From: F1-120-MAGs023 sp038228615
GTDB lineage: Bacteria > Actinomycetota > Acidimicrobiia > IMCC26256 > PALSA-610
Reading direction: 5' to 3'
Assembly: GCA_038228615.1 (NCBI GenBank)
Contig: JBBRPC010000020.1
Coordinates: 1-29,468, forward strand
DNA: 29,468 nucleotides
Shown: positions 1-9,900 of the stretch, piece after piece
Layout: each line of letters begins with the position of its first letter
Numbering within the stretch: position 1 is the first letter of the stretch
Translations under genes and position numbers: made by a program
Notes under the pieces: generated by a model
The model's database searches: none
The model's input: only the letters and a program-made list of their open reading frames with translations
Told to the model about the DNA's origin: nothing

Positions 1-1717
1 CGCCTTCGGTGATCATGATGATTTGTTTTTGACCGTGCTGCTTATTGAGCAACGAACGCGCCAACATCATGGCGTGTTGCATGTTGGTTCCCCATTCGAA
101 GTCCCAGGTGACCTCGGGCAGTTTGTTCGCAGGAACCTCGCGGGCGACCCGGCCGAAACTGACGAGGCCCAAGTAGTCGCGAGGAAACTGGCTACTGATC
201 AGCGAATGCAACGCCATCGCGACCTTCTTGGCCGCAAGAAAACGGCCGCGCATTTCCATTGACATACTGACGTCGAGCAAGAGCACGGTCGCCGAACGAG
301 TCACGAGTTCGGTGCGTTCGACCTCAAAGTCTTCGGGACGGAGTTGCACAGGCGTTCCCGAACCTTGGCGATATACCGCGTTGCGCAACGTTCGGCCGAC
401 ATCGAGGTGAAACGGGTCTCCGAACTCGTACTGCTTCGTTTCGTCGGCGCGTTCGTGTCCGGCGCCGCTGCTCTCGATTTGGTGTTTGCCCTGCCGGTCT
501 TGCAAGAGACGCTTGAACAGATCACCAAGCGCGTTCTGTCCAATCTTGCGAATTGCCTTCGGGGTGAGTTCGTAGCGCCCTTCACGTTGTTCGATCAGAC
601 CAGCCTCTTCAAGCTGTTTCGCCAACTTCTGGAGTTCGGCGAGTGACGACGCGGCGTCGTCGCCTAAGAGATCGCGAAGTTGATCGGGATCGATTTCAGC
701 CAGCTTTCCCGGCTCGTTGGCATTGCGCATCATCTGTTCGAGCGTGTCGAGATCGTTGATCTGGTCGAGCATTCCTGTCATGCCATTGAGCGGAACCGGC
801 TCGTCGCCTTGGAATCCCATCCCCTGTCCCCAACCCATTTGCGGGAATGCATTCTGGAGGTTTCGTGACAGTTCATCGACCTGCCATTTGAGGTCTATAT
901 CGTCGAGCAGCGTGTTCGACAATTCCATGAGTTGCGCACGTTGTTCTGGCGACATCGAATTCAGCAGCCTTTGCATCGCGGCCATCGATGCCGCCATCTG
1001 CTGGAGCAACTCATCGAGACTTTGTGGGTTACCAGGAAACATGTCGCCGTAGCGTTCCATGAAGCCATCAAAATCAGGCTCGTTGCCAGCTTCGCGATCA
1101 CGCAACATCTGGTTGAGGTCGGCCATCATGTCTTTCGTACGTTGCAATTCCTCAGGGCTCATTTCGCTGAGGCCCTTCGACATTTGATTGAACATGTTGT
1201 CGAGAAGTTGTTTCTTGAGGTCTTCCATCAACGCTTCGAAGCGATCGCGAGCGTCGTCGTCCATCCAGTCGTATTCCTGCAATTCCGACACGCGACCGGC
1301 AAGATCTGGTGGAATTTGATCCAGCTGTTCACGACGTTGACGGGCGAGATCATTGACAAGGTCTTCACGCCGCTGATCGCCCGACTCGCGTGCCTCCGCG
1401 CGGCGCCGCTCGATGCCTTCACGTTCGGCATCGAGGATCTCATCGAGTTGCCTGGCGACATCTTCAAAGATGCCGCCAGGGTCGTGACGGTCGAGCATCT
1501 CTTGGCGCCGCTCGCGCAGTTGCTGCATCATTTCGCGCAGTCCCTGCACATCTCGACCGGCGCGATCCTGGAAACCCTGCTGCATCATGCGTCGCATCGC
1601 CGCATTGAGATCGCCGTGATACAACAGATCATCGGTCATCTCAGACAGCAACGCATCGGCATCGAGGTCGAAACCGACCTGGGAGCCGTCCCAACGCGAG
1701 TACCGAAACCGAGCCAT
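1..1717 (-). CDS. VWA-domain protein, MoxR partner (3' end outside window)
   Basis: This is an open minus-strand frame from an ATG at 1717 that runs off the window start, giving at least 572 residues. It begins MARFRYSRWDG. The first ~450 residues are helical, charged and rich in Met and Gln (many MMQQ and LRE-type stretches), probably forming helical bundles or coiled coils. A von Willebrand A domain follows. Its MIDAS metal site DVSMS (DxSxS, residues 482-486) is visible in the stretch LLLDVSMSMEMRGR, and the following VSFGR and GTNMQHAM look like the next VWA strands and the MIDAS threonine. Proteins of this type commonly work with a MoxR AAA+ ATPase as a chaperone-like pair that remodels or inserts cofactors into a target; the target here is unknown. 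The likely ATPase lies at 2997-4394 on the same strand, separated by an opposite-strand gene. The start is supported by frame and composition; no strong ribosome binding site is visible. Confidence 0.85.
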   Translation of the reverse strand, partial: MARFRYSRWDGSQVGFDLDADALLSEMTDDLLYHGDLNAAMRRMMQQGFQDRAGRDVQGLREMMQQLRERRQEMLDRHDPGGIFEDVARQLDEILDAEREGIERRRAEARESGDQRREDLVNDLARQRREQLDQIPPDLAGRVSELQEYDWMDDDARDRFEALMEDLKKQLLDNMFNQMSKGLSEMSPEELQRTKDMMADLNQMLRDREAGNEPDFDGFMERYGDMFPGNPQSLDELLQQMAASMAAMQRLLNSMSPEQRAQLMELSNTLLDDIDLKWQVDELSRNLQNAFPQMGWGQGMGFQGDEPVPLNGMTGMLDQINDLDTLEQMMRNANEPGKLAEIDPDQLRDLLGDDAASSLAELQKLAKQLEEAGLIEQREGRYELTPKAIRKIGQNALGDLFKRLLQDRQGKHQIESSGAGHERADETKQYEFGDPFHLDVGRTLRNAVYRQGSGTPVQLRPEDFEVERTELVTRSATVLLLDVSMSMEMRGRFLAAKKVAMALHSLISSQFPRDYLGLVSFGRVAREVPANKLPEVTWDFEWGTNMQHAMMLARSLLNKQHGQKQIIMITEG

Positions 1718-1757
1718 TCGCGCAGGGTAGCCCGACGTAGATCACTAGCGTGCGGCG

Positions 1758-2981
1758 ATGTTTCCTGATTCGTTTTTGTGGGGCACCGCGGCATCAGCGA
1801 CGCAGTGCGAAGGCGCTGCCCCACAGTCCGATTGGTGGGCATGGGAACGGGCGGGTCACGCTCCCCCATCGGGCGACGGCAACGGATTCGCCACGCGCTT
1901 CAGTGACGACTTCGCCTTATACGCCGCGCACGGATTACGCCAGCACCGGCTCTCGATCGACTGGTCGCGGATCGAGCCAGAGATGGGACGTCGCGACTCG
2001 CGGGCCATCGATCACTACCGAGAAGTTTTGAGCGCCGCGCGAGACGCAGGGGTTGCGCCGTGGGTATGCCTGCACCACTTCACAATTCCGGGCTGGTTCA
2101 GCGACGAACACGGTTTCATCGACGACAAAGCTCGTGGCTACTACTGGCCGCGGTACGTCGCATTTTGCGCGGAAACCTTCGGAGACCTCGTCGCAGGTTG
2201 GAAGCCCATCAACGAGCCGTTTGCCTATGCAGCAGCCGCGTACCTCACCGGGGAGTACCCACCGGGCGTCGCTGACGTTGGCAAGTTCCTCGACGCCTAC
2301 CGAGGCATGCTGCTCGCGCAACGAGACGCTTGGCGGGAACTACGCGGCAGTGCGGCTCCTGTCGCGACGGTGCACAACCTGTCGCCGCTGTTTTCTGTCG
2401 ATGACTCTGTTCCGGCCGAGCGCAACACACGCACGATCGATGAACTGATGTGGAACGTTTGGATCCGAGCAGATCGCGACGGGGTCTTGGCGATACCGGG
2501 ACGCTCCGACGTTGAGGTACCCGACCTGCGAGAGGCATGTGACCTCGTTGGATTTTCGTACTACTCGGCCAACGCAGTCGATCGCGACCTCACGTTTCAG
2601 CCTTACCCGCGCAGCGAACGCGTCGGGCCGTTGGGTTACGCGCCGTGGGCAGAGGGCCTCGGGATCGTGTTGCATCGGCTCGCGGAGGAGCTACCGGGAC
2701 GACCACTGCTTGTCAGTGAACTCGGTCTCGGAACGCCAAGCACAAACGACGATGATGCATGGCGCGAAAGCTATTTGCGCGAATCTCTCGGCTACGTTGA
2801 AGCAGCGTTGCACGACGGAATCGACGTTCGCGGCGTATTTTTTTGGACCGGTGTCGACAACTACGAATGGACACACGGCTACGACGCGCGTTTCGGCCTG
2901 TTCAACCGCGATCGCGAGCCGCGAGGATCAGCAACTGCCATCGCCGAAATCATCTCGGCGTCGCAACACGGTGGTGCGTAG
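1758..2981 (+). CDS. Family 1 glycoside hydrolase (beta-glucosidase-like)
   Basis: This 407-residue protein is short for GH1 (usually ~440-480) but keeps the whole barrel signature. The N-terminus FLWGTAASATQCEGA is the classic GH1 start. KPINEP (149-154) supplies the acid/base Glu153. VSELGLG (319-325) supplies the presumed nucleophile Glu321 in place of the usual TENG. GVFFWTGVDNYEWTHGY (359-375) followed by RFGLFN is the canonical C-terminal sugar-binding segment. It should hydrolyse beta-glycosides by a retaining mechanism; the exact sugar cannot be read from the sequence. No signal peptide is visible, so it is probably cytoplasmic. It is divergent from the VWA gene (40 bp between starts) and convergent with the MoxR gene (15 bp between stops), so it sits antisense between two genes that normally go together. 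A start at the ATG of 1758 fits the family N-terminus exactly. Confidence 0.93.
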   Translation: MFPDSFLWGTAASATQCEGAAPQSDWWAWERAGHAPPSGDGNGFATRFSDDFALYAAHGLRQHRLSIDWSRIEPEMGRRDSRAIDHYREVLSAARDAGVAPWVCLHHFTIPGWFSDEHGFIDDKARGYYWPRYVAFCAETFGDLVAGWKPINEPFAYAAAAYLTGEYPPGVADVGKFLDAYRGMLLAQRDAWRELRGSAAPVATVHNLSPLFSVDDSVPAERNTRTIDELMWNVWIRADRDGVLAIPGRSDVEVPDLREACDLVGFSYYSANAVDRDLTFQPYPRSERVGPLGYAPWAEGLGIVLHRLAEELPGRPLLVSELGLGTPSTNDDDAWRESYLRESLGYVEAALHDGIDVRGVFFWTGVDNYEWTHGYDARFGLFNRDREPRGSATAIAEIISASQHGGA

Positions 2982-2996
2982 TAACAAAACGCCTAT

Positions 2997-4394
2997 TTAG
3001 CCACGGCCGCGGTAGGTCGCGCGACCGCGCACCTCGTCTTTGTTGAGACGTTTGGTGAGGTGCATACCTTCCAACACGAACTCGACAGCACTCGCGACGG
3101 CGGCGGGCTCGTCGCCAACACCCAGATCCGTGAGAATCGGCGCGAGTCCGAGTTGTTCCATCGACGTCACATAGTCGTCGGTTGGAATGTCTTCGCCCGT
3201 GTTCACCATGTAGCCGCCCTCGAATCCGGCTACAACCGCGCCCAAATGTTCGGGTTTCACACGAGCGCGAAAAACTTCGAGAATCGCGGATTTCACAATT
3301 CGGTCGAGCACATACTCCTCACGCCCATCCTCCATGGTTTCGATTTCGACTTTGCCTGCCGTAGAGGCAACTATCGCATCAAGGTCGCTGATCCGAGGCG
3401 CGACGACGTGTTCGCCAGCGATCAGCGCGCGCCGGGTTGCGTTGGCCACCAAGGTTTCGTAGTTGGTAATCGACATACGAGCCGAGACACCAGACCGCTG
3501 GTTCACATGTGGAGAACGGCGGGCCTGCTGCGAGATTTCGGCGATGAGTTCGCCCATAAAGTCGGGCACGATCACTGTGACGCCATCGGCAGCCATGGGA
3601 CGTGCTTCTTGGGCAACGATCGCGACCTCAATCGACGTTTCGAGAGGGTAATGCGTTCGAATCTGTGCCCCAAAACGGTCTTTGAGCGGAGTAATAATGC
3701 GACCGCGGTTCGTATAGTCCTCAGGGTTGGCAGATGCGAACAACACGATATCGAGTGGCAATTGGATCTTGTAGCCACGAATCTGCACATCGCGCTCTTC
3801 GAGCACATTCAACAGACCGACTTGAATGCGTTCTGCGAGATCGGGGAGTTCGTTGATTGCAAATATCCCCCGGTTTGTGCGCGGCACCATGCCGTAGTGC
3901 AACGTGAGTTCGTCGGAGAGGTAGCGGCCCTCAGCGACCTTGATCGGATCGACTTCGCCAATGAGGTCGGCGATTGATGTATCAGGGGTAGCCAGTTTCT
4001 CGCCATAGCGCTTGCTGCGGTGCACCCACTCGATGGGTGTCTCATCTCCGCGATCGGCGATGAGATGGCGCGCGTGTGCCGAACTCGGGTGATACGGATC
4101 GTCGTTGATCTCGCTTCCAGCAACAACTGGCATCCACTCGTCGAGCAAATTCACGAGCGACCGAATCGTGCGGGTCTTAGCTTGACCGCGCTCGCCGAGG
4201 AAGATGACATCATGACCAGCGAGCACAGCATTCGCGAGTTGTGGCAACACCGTTTCTTCGTAACCAAGGACGCCATCGACAAGCGGGACACCCTTCGACA
4301 GCGCATCAATCGCGTGTTCGCGTAACTCATCCTTGACCGGACGCGACACCCAGCCGCTCGCCCGCAATTCTCCCAGCGTTGCCGGTCGACTCAT
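2997..4394 (-). CDS. MoxR / magnesium-chelatase-like AAA+ ATPase
   Basis: This is a 465-residue AAA+ ATPase. Walker A is GERGQAKT (67-74). The Walker B region GIFAINELPDL (176-186) has Asn in the usual Asp position followed by Glu182. Sensor 1 lies in FASANPEDY (219-227), and a helix-rich lid domain follows. This sequence type is annotated as magnesium-chelatase or sigma-54-interacting ATPase but belongs with MoxR proteins, which act with VWA proteins as ATP-driven chaperones or metal-insertion factors. The VWA gene at 1-1717 is the obvious partner, although the GH1 gene lies between them on the other strand. The start at 4394 has a good Shine-Dalgarno (GGAGG, 9 nt upstream). Family assignment is firm; the cellular target is unknown. 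Confidence 0.92.
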   Translation of the reverse strand: MSRPATLGELRASGWVSRPVKDELREHAIDALSKGVPLVDGVLGYEETVLPQLANAVLAGHDVIFLGERGQAKTRTIRSLVNLLDEWMPVVAGSEINDDPYHPSSAHARHLIADRGDETPIEWVHRSKRYGEKLATPDTSIADLIGEVDPIKVAEGRYLSDELTLHYGMVPRTNRGIFAINELPDLAERIQVGLLNVLEERDVQIRGYKIQLPLDIVLFASANPEDYTNRGRIITPLKDRFGAQIRTHYPLETSIEVAIVAQEARPMAADGVTVIVPDFMGELIAEISQQARRSPHVNQRSGVSARMSITNYETLVANATRRALIAGEHVVAPRISDLDAIVASTAGKVEIETMEDGREEYVLDRIVKSAILEVFRARVKPEHLGAVVAGFEGGYMVNTGEDIPTDDYVTSMEQLGLAPILTDLGVGDEPAAVASAVEFVLEGMHLTKRLNKDEVRGRATYRGRG

Positions 4395-4455
4395 GATCTG
4401 TTCCCTCCGCAGTTCGGTCGCTGGAGTGTACGGCCCCGTGTCGACGGCCCCGCTA

Positions 4456-5175
4456 CTACGAACGGCTCGCTGCCAGTCGCGACAGAAGATTCGTCAGGAT
4501 CCGAGCGGTCGCGCCCCACACTGTCTCCCCCATGAGTTCGTAGAAGTGGATGGTGAGCTCGCCTCGGCCAGACCGCAGCGGCCATATCTCACTTCGGTGC
4601 GTCTGCGGCGCAAACAGTTCGCTCAGCGCGACGTCGAATATCTTGGCGACCTCTCGAGGGTGCGCGACCAAGACTGGCGGTCGGTCAAGTAATCCAACAA
4701 ATGGCGTAATCACAAACTGCGACGCGACCGTACTCAAGGATTCAAGTTGGGCGACCAGTTCGACGGCATCAGGGTCGAGCGATACTTCTTCGAACGCTTC
4801 CCGCAACGCAGTGCTGCTGAGCGACGCGTCGATGGCAGGCTCGCGCTTGCCCCCTGGGAACGCAATCTCACCTTGATGTGACGGCATCGTCTCCGGACGT
4901 TTCGTCAGCACAACTCGCGCCTCACCGTCGCGTTCAAACAGCGCGATCAACACGGCAGCTTCTCGGGCCGCGTTGGTGGTTGCGCGTGACCAATCGGGAT
5001 ATCCGCCAGACGGGACATCCGCTGGTCCAACCCGCGGCGTCGCCATCAAGATCCTTCGTATGCTCGCGAGGTCGAAACGCAACTCAGCCGGATCAAGGTG
5101 GGCCCACGGCGGCGGCGGGCCAGCAGTCGCATCGTTCGGTCTCGGGATCTGCTGTCGGCCGCCCCGCTGTGACAT
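4456..5175 (-). CDS. NUDIX hydrolase, CoA pyrophosphatase type
   Basis: This is a 239-residue NUDIX protein. Residues 89-109 carry the NuCoA signature (VLTKRP...G...FPGG), which in CoA pyrophosphatases precedes the NUDIX helix. The NUDIX helix follows as TALREAFEEVSLD (122-134), whose REAFEE core binds the catalytic metal. The family cleaves CoA and its thioesters to 4'-phosphopantetheine compounds and adenosine 3',5'-bisphosphate. A low-complexity Pro-rich N-terminus (about residues 1-30) is not part of the fold. It is divergently transcribed from the acyl-CoA ligase gene with 94 bp between starts, so a CoA-degrading and a CoA-consuming enzyme share one intergenic region. The substrate is inferred from the motif alone. 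Confidence 0.88.
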   Translation of the reverse strand: MSQRGGRQQIPRPNDATAGPPPPWAHLDPAELRFDLASIRRILMATPRVGPADVPSGGYPDWSRATTNAAREAAVLIALFERDGEARVVLTKRPETMPSHQGEIAFPGGKREPAIDASLSSTALREAFEEVSLDPDAVELVAQLESLSTVASQFVITPFVGLLDRPPVLVAHPREVAKIFDVALSELFAPQTHRSEIWPLRSGRGELTIHFYELMGETVWGATARILTNLLSRLAASRS

Positions 5176-5269
5176 CCTCGGAGGCTACAAACGGTCCACA
5201 CCTCGCATCGAGTGCTGCCGAGCGGTCATACTTTGCATTCGCGCGTTGGCCAGCAAACAAGGAGCCTCA

Positions 5270-6910
5270 ATGGACTGGAACTTTGCAACCGTCTTTGAGT
5301 CAGTCGCCGATGCGGTTCCCGCCCAGCCTGCGCTCATTCAAGGAAACCGCACGGTGAGCTGGTCGGAGTTTGATGATCGTTCGGCGCGCCTCGCCGCAGC
5401 ATTCGTGGCTTCGGGTCTCGGTCACGGTTCCAAGATTGCGTCGTACTGCTACAACTCCAACGAATACGTCGAGGGCCTGTTCGCAACGTTCAAGATGCGA
5501 GGGATACCCGTCAACGTCAACTACCGATATCTTGAAGATGAGTTGCTCTATCTGCTGGAAAATTCTGACGCAGAAGCACTGCTGTTTCATTCCAGCCTCG
5601 CCGACCGGGTCGCCAAAGTTGTCGATCGCGCACCGTTGTTGAAACTCCTCATACAGATCGACGACAGCGACGCACCTCTCATCGAAGGTGCGCGGTCGTA
5701 CGCAGCATTGATCGCCGAACATCAACCAATGCCGCGCATCGATCGCAGCGGCGACGACATGTTGTTCCTGTATACCGGTGGTACAACCGGTATGCCGAAA
5801 GGTGTGATGTGGCGCAATGAAGACCTCTTCGGGGTACTCGCCGAATCCTTTTATCCGCTGTTCGGCCAAGTGATGCCCGAGGCGTCGAGCGGCGCTGGCG
5901 CTATCGCAGCAGCAGTCGTTGCAGCCGGTAAGGCACCGGTGCACCTCCCTGCATCGCCATTGATGCACGGAACGGGCATGTTCACGTCGTTTCAATCGAT
6001 GATGGGCGGCGGCGCCATCGTCACCCTCGAGGGTCGCACCTTTGATCCCCATGAATTGTGGCGCGCTGTCGAACACAACCACGTCACCCAAATGGCGATC
6101 GTCGGCGACGCGTTCGCGAAACCGATGTTGAAGGCAATCAACGACGCCGAAGCCAAAGGCGTCGTCTATAACACTGATTCGCTCGGCTTACTGATTTCAT
6201 CCGGAGTGATGTTCAGCGCCGAGGTCAAAAGCGAATTACTGAACAAAGTGCAGTGCTTCTGTCTCGATAGCCTCGGTTCAAGCGAAGCGGTGGGAATGGC
6301 GGCATCGATGAGCGGCCCAGGCGTCGACCAAGCGACCGCCACGTTTTCCGTTGGAGCGTCCGCAAAGGTGTTCACCGACGACGGCCGCGAGGTTGCTCCT
6401 GGCTCCGACGAAGTAGGAATGGTCGCCGTTGGTGGCTTCATTCCCGCTGGCTACTACAAAGACGAATCGAAGTCTGCCGGAACGTTCAAGACCATCCAGG
6501 GACAACGCTGGTCGATCCCGGGCGACTATGCGAAAGTCGAGGCCGACGGCACAATCACGCTCCTCGGTCGCGGTAGCAACTGCATCAATACCGGTGGCGA
6601 AAAGGTGTATCCGGAAGAGGTAGAGGAAGCTGTCAAATTGTACCCAGGTGTCGCGGATTGTCTTGTCGTTGGCGTCCCCGACGAACGATTCGGAGAGGCG
6701 ATCACAGCAGTCGTGACGCTTGCGTCGGCGTCGACTGCGACCGGCGACGAGATCGTTGCTTCACTCAGTGCATTGTCGCGATACAAGCATCCGCGACGTT
6801 GGGTCTTCACCGACGAGATCTTGCGAGCACCAAACGGCAAGGCCGACTACAAAGCAGCGAAGGCGCTCGCGGTCACAACCGCTCTGAACGAGTCCTCCAC
6901 CTCCCCATGA
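5270..6910 (+). CDS. Fatty-acyl-CoA ligase (FadD-type, ANL superfamily)
   Basis: This is a 546-residue adenylate-forming enzyme. The ATP-binding loop YTGGTTGMPKGV is at 168-179. The hinge and C-terminal core run from the GGEKVYPEEVEEA motif to PNGKADYKAAK, where the Lys of NGK (about residue 524) is the conserved adenylation lysine. It activates a carboxylic acid to acyl-AMP and then acyl-CoA. The text resembles the actinobacterial FadD proteins acting on fatty or steroid side-chain acids, but chain specificity cannot be read. The ATG at 5270 is preceded by AAGGAG with 5 nt spacing. An in-frame start at 4973 was rejected because it would run through the NUDIX gene. The gene ends 39 bp from the convergent surface-protein gene, and an 11-bp direct repeat spans its stop codon. 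Confidence 0.93.
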   Translation: MDWNFATVFESVADAVPAQPALIQGNRTVSWSEFDDRSARLAAAFVASGLGHGSKIASYCYNSNEYVEGLFATFKMRGIPVNVNYRYLEDELLYLLENSDAEALLFHSSLADRVAKVVDRAPLLKLLIQIDDSDAPLIEGARSYAALIAEHQPMPRIDRSGDDMLFLYTGGTTGMPKGVMWRNEDLFGVLAESFYPLFGQVMPEASSGAGAIAAAVVAAGKAPVHLPASPLMHGTGMFTSFQSMMGGGAIVTLEGRTFDPHELWRAVEHNHVTQMAIVGDAFAKPMLKAINDAEAKGVVYNTDSLGLLISSGVMFSAEVKSELLNKVQCFCLDSLGSSEAVGMAASMSGPGVDQATATFSVGASAKVFTDDGREVAPGSDEVGMVAVGGFIPAGYYKDESKSAGTFKTIQGQRWSIPGDYAKVEADGTITLLGRGSNCINTGGEKVYPEEVEEAVKLYPGVADCLVVGVPDERFGEAITAVVTLASASTATGDEIVASLSALSRYKHPRRWVFTDEILRAPNGKADYKAAKALAVTTALNESSTSP

Positions 6911-6929
6911 GAACAGGGCCATGAGAACA
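6905..6929. repeat. 11-bp direct repeat at the acyl-CoA ligase stop codon
   Basis: CCATGAGAACA occurs at 6905-6915 and again at 6919-6929, with 3 bp between the copies. The first copy contains the stop codon of the acyl-CoA ligase gene. The repeat lies in the short convergent gap next to the 3' end of the surface-protein gene, whose last domain looks cut off. It may be a small tandem duplication or a recombination scar; chance is also possible. Confidence 0.6.
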
Positions 6930-6949
6930 TCGCCGACGACACCAACGCG

Positions 6950-9900
6950 TTAAATGTTGAAATTGCCAGTCGCGTCGGTGGTTCCAGCGCCACTCGTTGT
7001 GCCGCCGACTCCCGTCGGCGCAGTCGCCGTCACCCCGACGCCTGAGATACCGATATCTCCAGCCGATCGTGTGCCATTGCCGTCGACATCGGTATAAATC
7101 GAACCAGAAACAGCGGGGCCACGCAGCGACAAGTTGTAACTCGTCGCTCTGGCACCCGTCGTGAGCACGATGCCAGTGACAGTCCTGGCCGCAACAACAC
7201 CACCTGCAGTTCCCGCTATCGGGACCACGGCACCAGCGCCGGCGCCAACGGCAATCGCGTATGTTCCGGCTCGCAGTCCGACAAATTGATAACTGCCATC
7301 GGCCAGCGACACGCCGCTGCGCGACACCTGCTGGCCGTGATCGTCGGTACCCGTCAAAGTCACGGGTACGTTCGCGACGCCGATTTCGTTGTGATCAACG
7401 ACGTTGTTCGCGTTCATGTCGTTCCACGCAGTTCCACTCAACGAAGCCGCGAAATAACCGAAATCGACATCGAGGCGTGGTTGCCCAACTCCGAGCGATA
7501 CGGCGGCGATCCCGTCGGGATTCCCGTCGGAACCTCCCACCGTGTGGTTATCGAAGTCGTAACTCGGTGAATACGCGGGATAGCGATCGGCAAGCCCGTC
7601 CGACCCGTTCGCTGCGACGACGCGCACTGTGTACGACCCCGAAGACAGCGACGTGAATACATAGTTGCCGAGTGAGTCGGTCAGCGTGGTCGCGATCACC
7701 GTCGCTCCTGCGTTCAACAGATCGACGCGAACGCCCGACAACCGGCCAGTCTCACTCGGGTTGATGATGCCATCGCCGTTGGTGTCGTCCCACAATGTGT
7801 CGCCGATGCGCGAATCCACAACCACCATCGAGACATCCGTCGCCGTGGCAGTAAGCGCCGCGGTTGAAGATCGTTCTGTTGCGCGCATCGTGTAGGAGTC
7901 ACCAGCGCTATTCCCAGCAGTATCGAACCGGAGCGTGAACGACCTCGTCGCGCCACCGTTCGCCAACGTGTCGGAAATCACCCTCACTGCAGTAACACCT
8001 GCCATCGATGCAGGACACAAGTTGGTGTTCACAAACTCAGTGGCAAGACACCACTTCGTCGCGCCTCCGAGGAGATTCGTCGGATCGGCCGGATCATTGG
8101 CGATCGCGCTCGCCGATCGCGACGTGTAATAGAACGTCGTTCCAGACAGCCCTGAGGCAGGGCCGTTCGACGTCGGCAGACCGTTGGGTGTGTTCGACAG
8201 CGTCGCAGAGGTGCTCACGCCTTGCAACGAAATCGATCCACCGAACACGCTCGGGGGAGTGCGGTTGTCTGATGCGTACGGCAGCACCATGACAACATCG
8301 GAATCCGGGACAACGTTGGTGTCAAAATTCTTGAGTGTCACGGTGTACGCGACACGCGTGCCCGTTCCATTGTCGTCTTCGCCTGGCTCGATTGTTTGAG
8401 ATCCAACAGCGCCTGACACCGCAAGAGTCAATGAATTATTGATCGTGATGGGCTGGCGAGCCAGCCGATAATTGAACGCGTTCGTATCGCACTGGATCGT
8501 AGGTATCGCGAGGCTCTCCGCCGGGCCGTTCGCCGTCGCTGGAACCGATCGGTTGGTGCGCGCAGCCAACGAGGTACAGGCTGGCATGGTGTCGTTGCTC
8601 GTGCTGTCGGAATTCATGGATTCGCTCAACGTCTGCATCACGGCAAGTGTGCCCGATGCGGTGAGCGCGTTGGTCTGGGTTCGAAACGTGATGGAGGTGA
8701 CAACACCAGCATTCGTCGGAACAATCGAACCGAGATCCCACACCAGCGTCGTGGTGCCATCATTGTTTGCGACAATCGCGGCCGGGCTAATCGCCGCACC
8801 GCAGCTCGTTGGGATGTACGCCGCTGCGACGCGACATCCACTTCCTGGAACATATGTCAAACCATTCGGGACCACCGTCACTGCTCGTAACGGCATCGCT
8901 GTCGGCGGCGGACTCGTCGGCAAGCTCGCAGTGAGCGCAAATGACGTGTAGTCGCCGCGCCACCACACATCTTGTCCTGCGATGACTGTCGAGGTGCCGT
9001 TCAACGCTGTCGGCGAGCTCCACAACGAGTACACGCGTGCCCGCGTATCGACACCTGCCAACGTCAACCGGTCGCCATCGGCTCCGCCGTCGGTACCGGG
9101 GTCGTAGTTGCCAACGGACCAGCCGTTGAGATATCCAGATCCCGACTTCGTCGCAAGGTTCGAATCTGTAAACGCCGCGTTCGTTCCGAGAGGAGTGCCG
9201 AATGGAATCGCGGTCGCAGCGAGCCCGTTGGTCGCTGTCGGGCCATACGTGGAGCGAGCCACGAGCCGGATCGTGAGATCGACATAGCTGTCGGGAGTCA
9301 ACGGTCCCAACAGGCTGGCCCTCACTTTGTTCACCACATCCAAGGGACGAATCCCACTCCCAGCTCCGTAGGTCGCATCGATCCAGGTTTGGATTGCGGG
9401 ATCGTTCGGATCGGTGAACCAGCCGATCGGTGAGTCCTGATCGCGACATGCCGTGTTGCGCATCGCGAGTTCTGCCGGACTCGTCGGCGGCGGCGTGTAC
9501 GGGTCGAATTCCCCAACACCAAACTCCACCACATACCACGCCGGATCGGCTCCAATATCGTGCGGCGTTCCGCTATTGAACGGCGCGGTGCGGTTCCATG
9601 TCGATTTTGGGTGCCAGACGTTCGGCGTAACTCCTGACGTGTTCACGACGGAGTACGTGTTCGCTGCGAACGGAATATTTCCTTGCAGCGCCCCAGTCGG
9701 TCGGTTCGTATCCCCGAAGTCCACGAGCTGTTGCGTTCGGTTGTCCCACTTGTTGCACAGTGATGGAGCGTTATTTGATGTACTTCCGTTGTTACCGAGG
9801 CTCACCGAGTCCAGATACGTCGCGCCCGGAATCACCTGCAGATAGCTGTCGCTGTCGCCGTGTCCGTAGTTCAGCGCACTCGTTCCGCCCGCGGTCTCAC

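Noticed and set aside
932..1768. 278-residue plus-strand open frame
   Set aside because: It lies antisense to the VWA gene, has no family motifs and reflects the base bias of the real minus-strand frame.
3060..3977. 305-residue plus-strand open frame
   Set aside because: It is antisense to the MoxR ATPase, whose Walker motifs fix the real frame.
4973..5269. Upstream start for the acyl-CoA ligase
   Set aside because: It would overlap the NUDIX gene and add residues with no family match, while the ATG at 5270 has AAGGAG in front of it.
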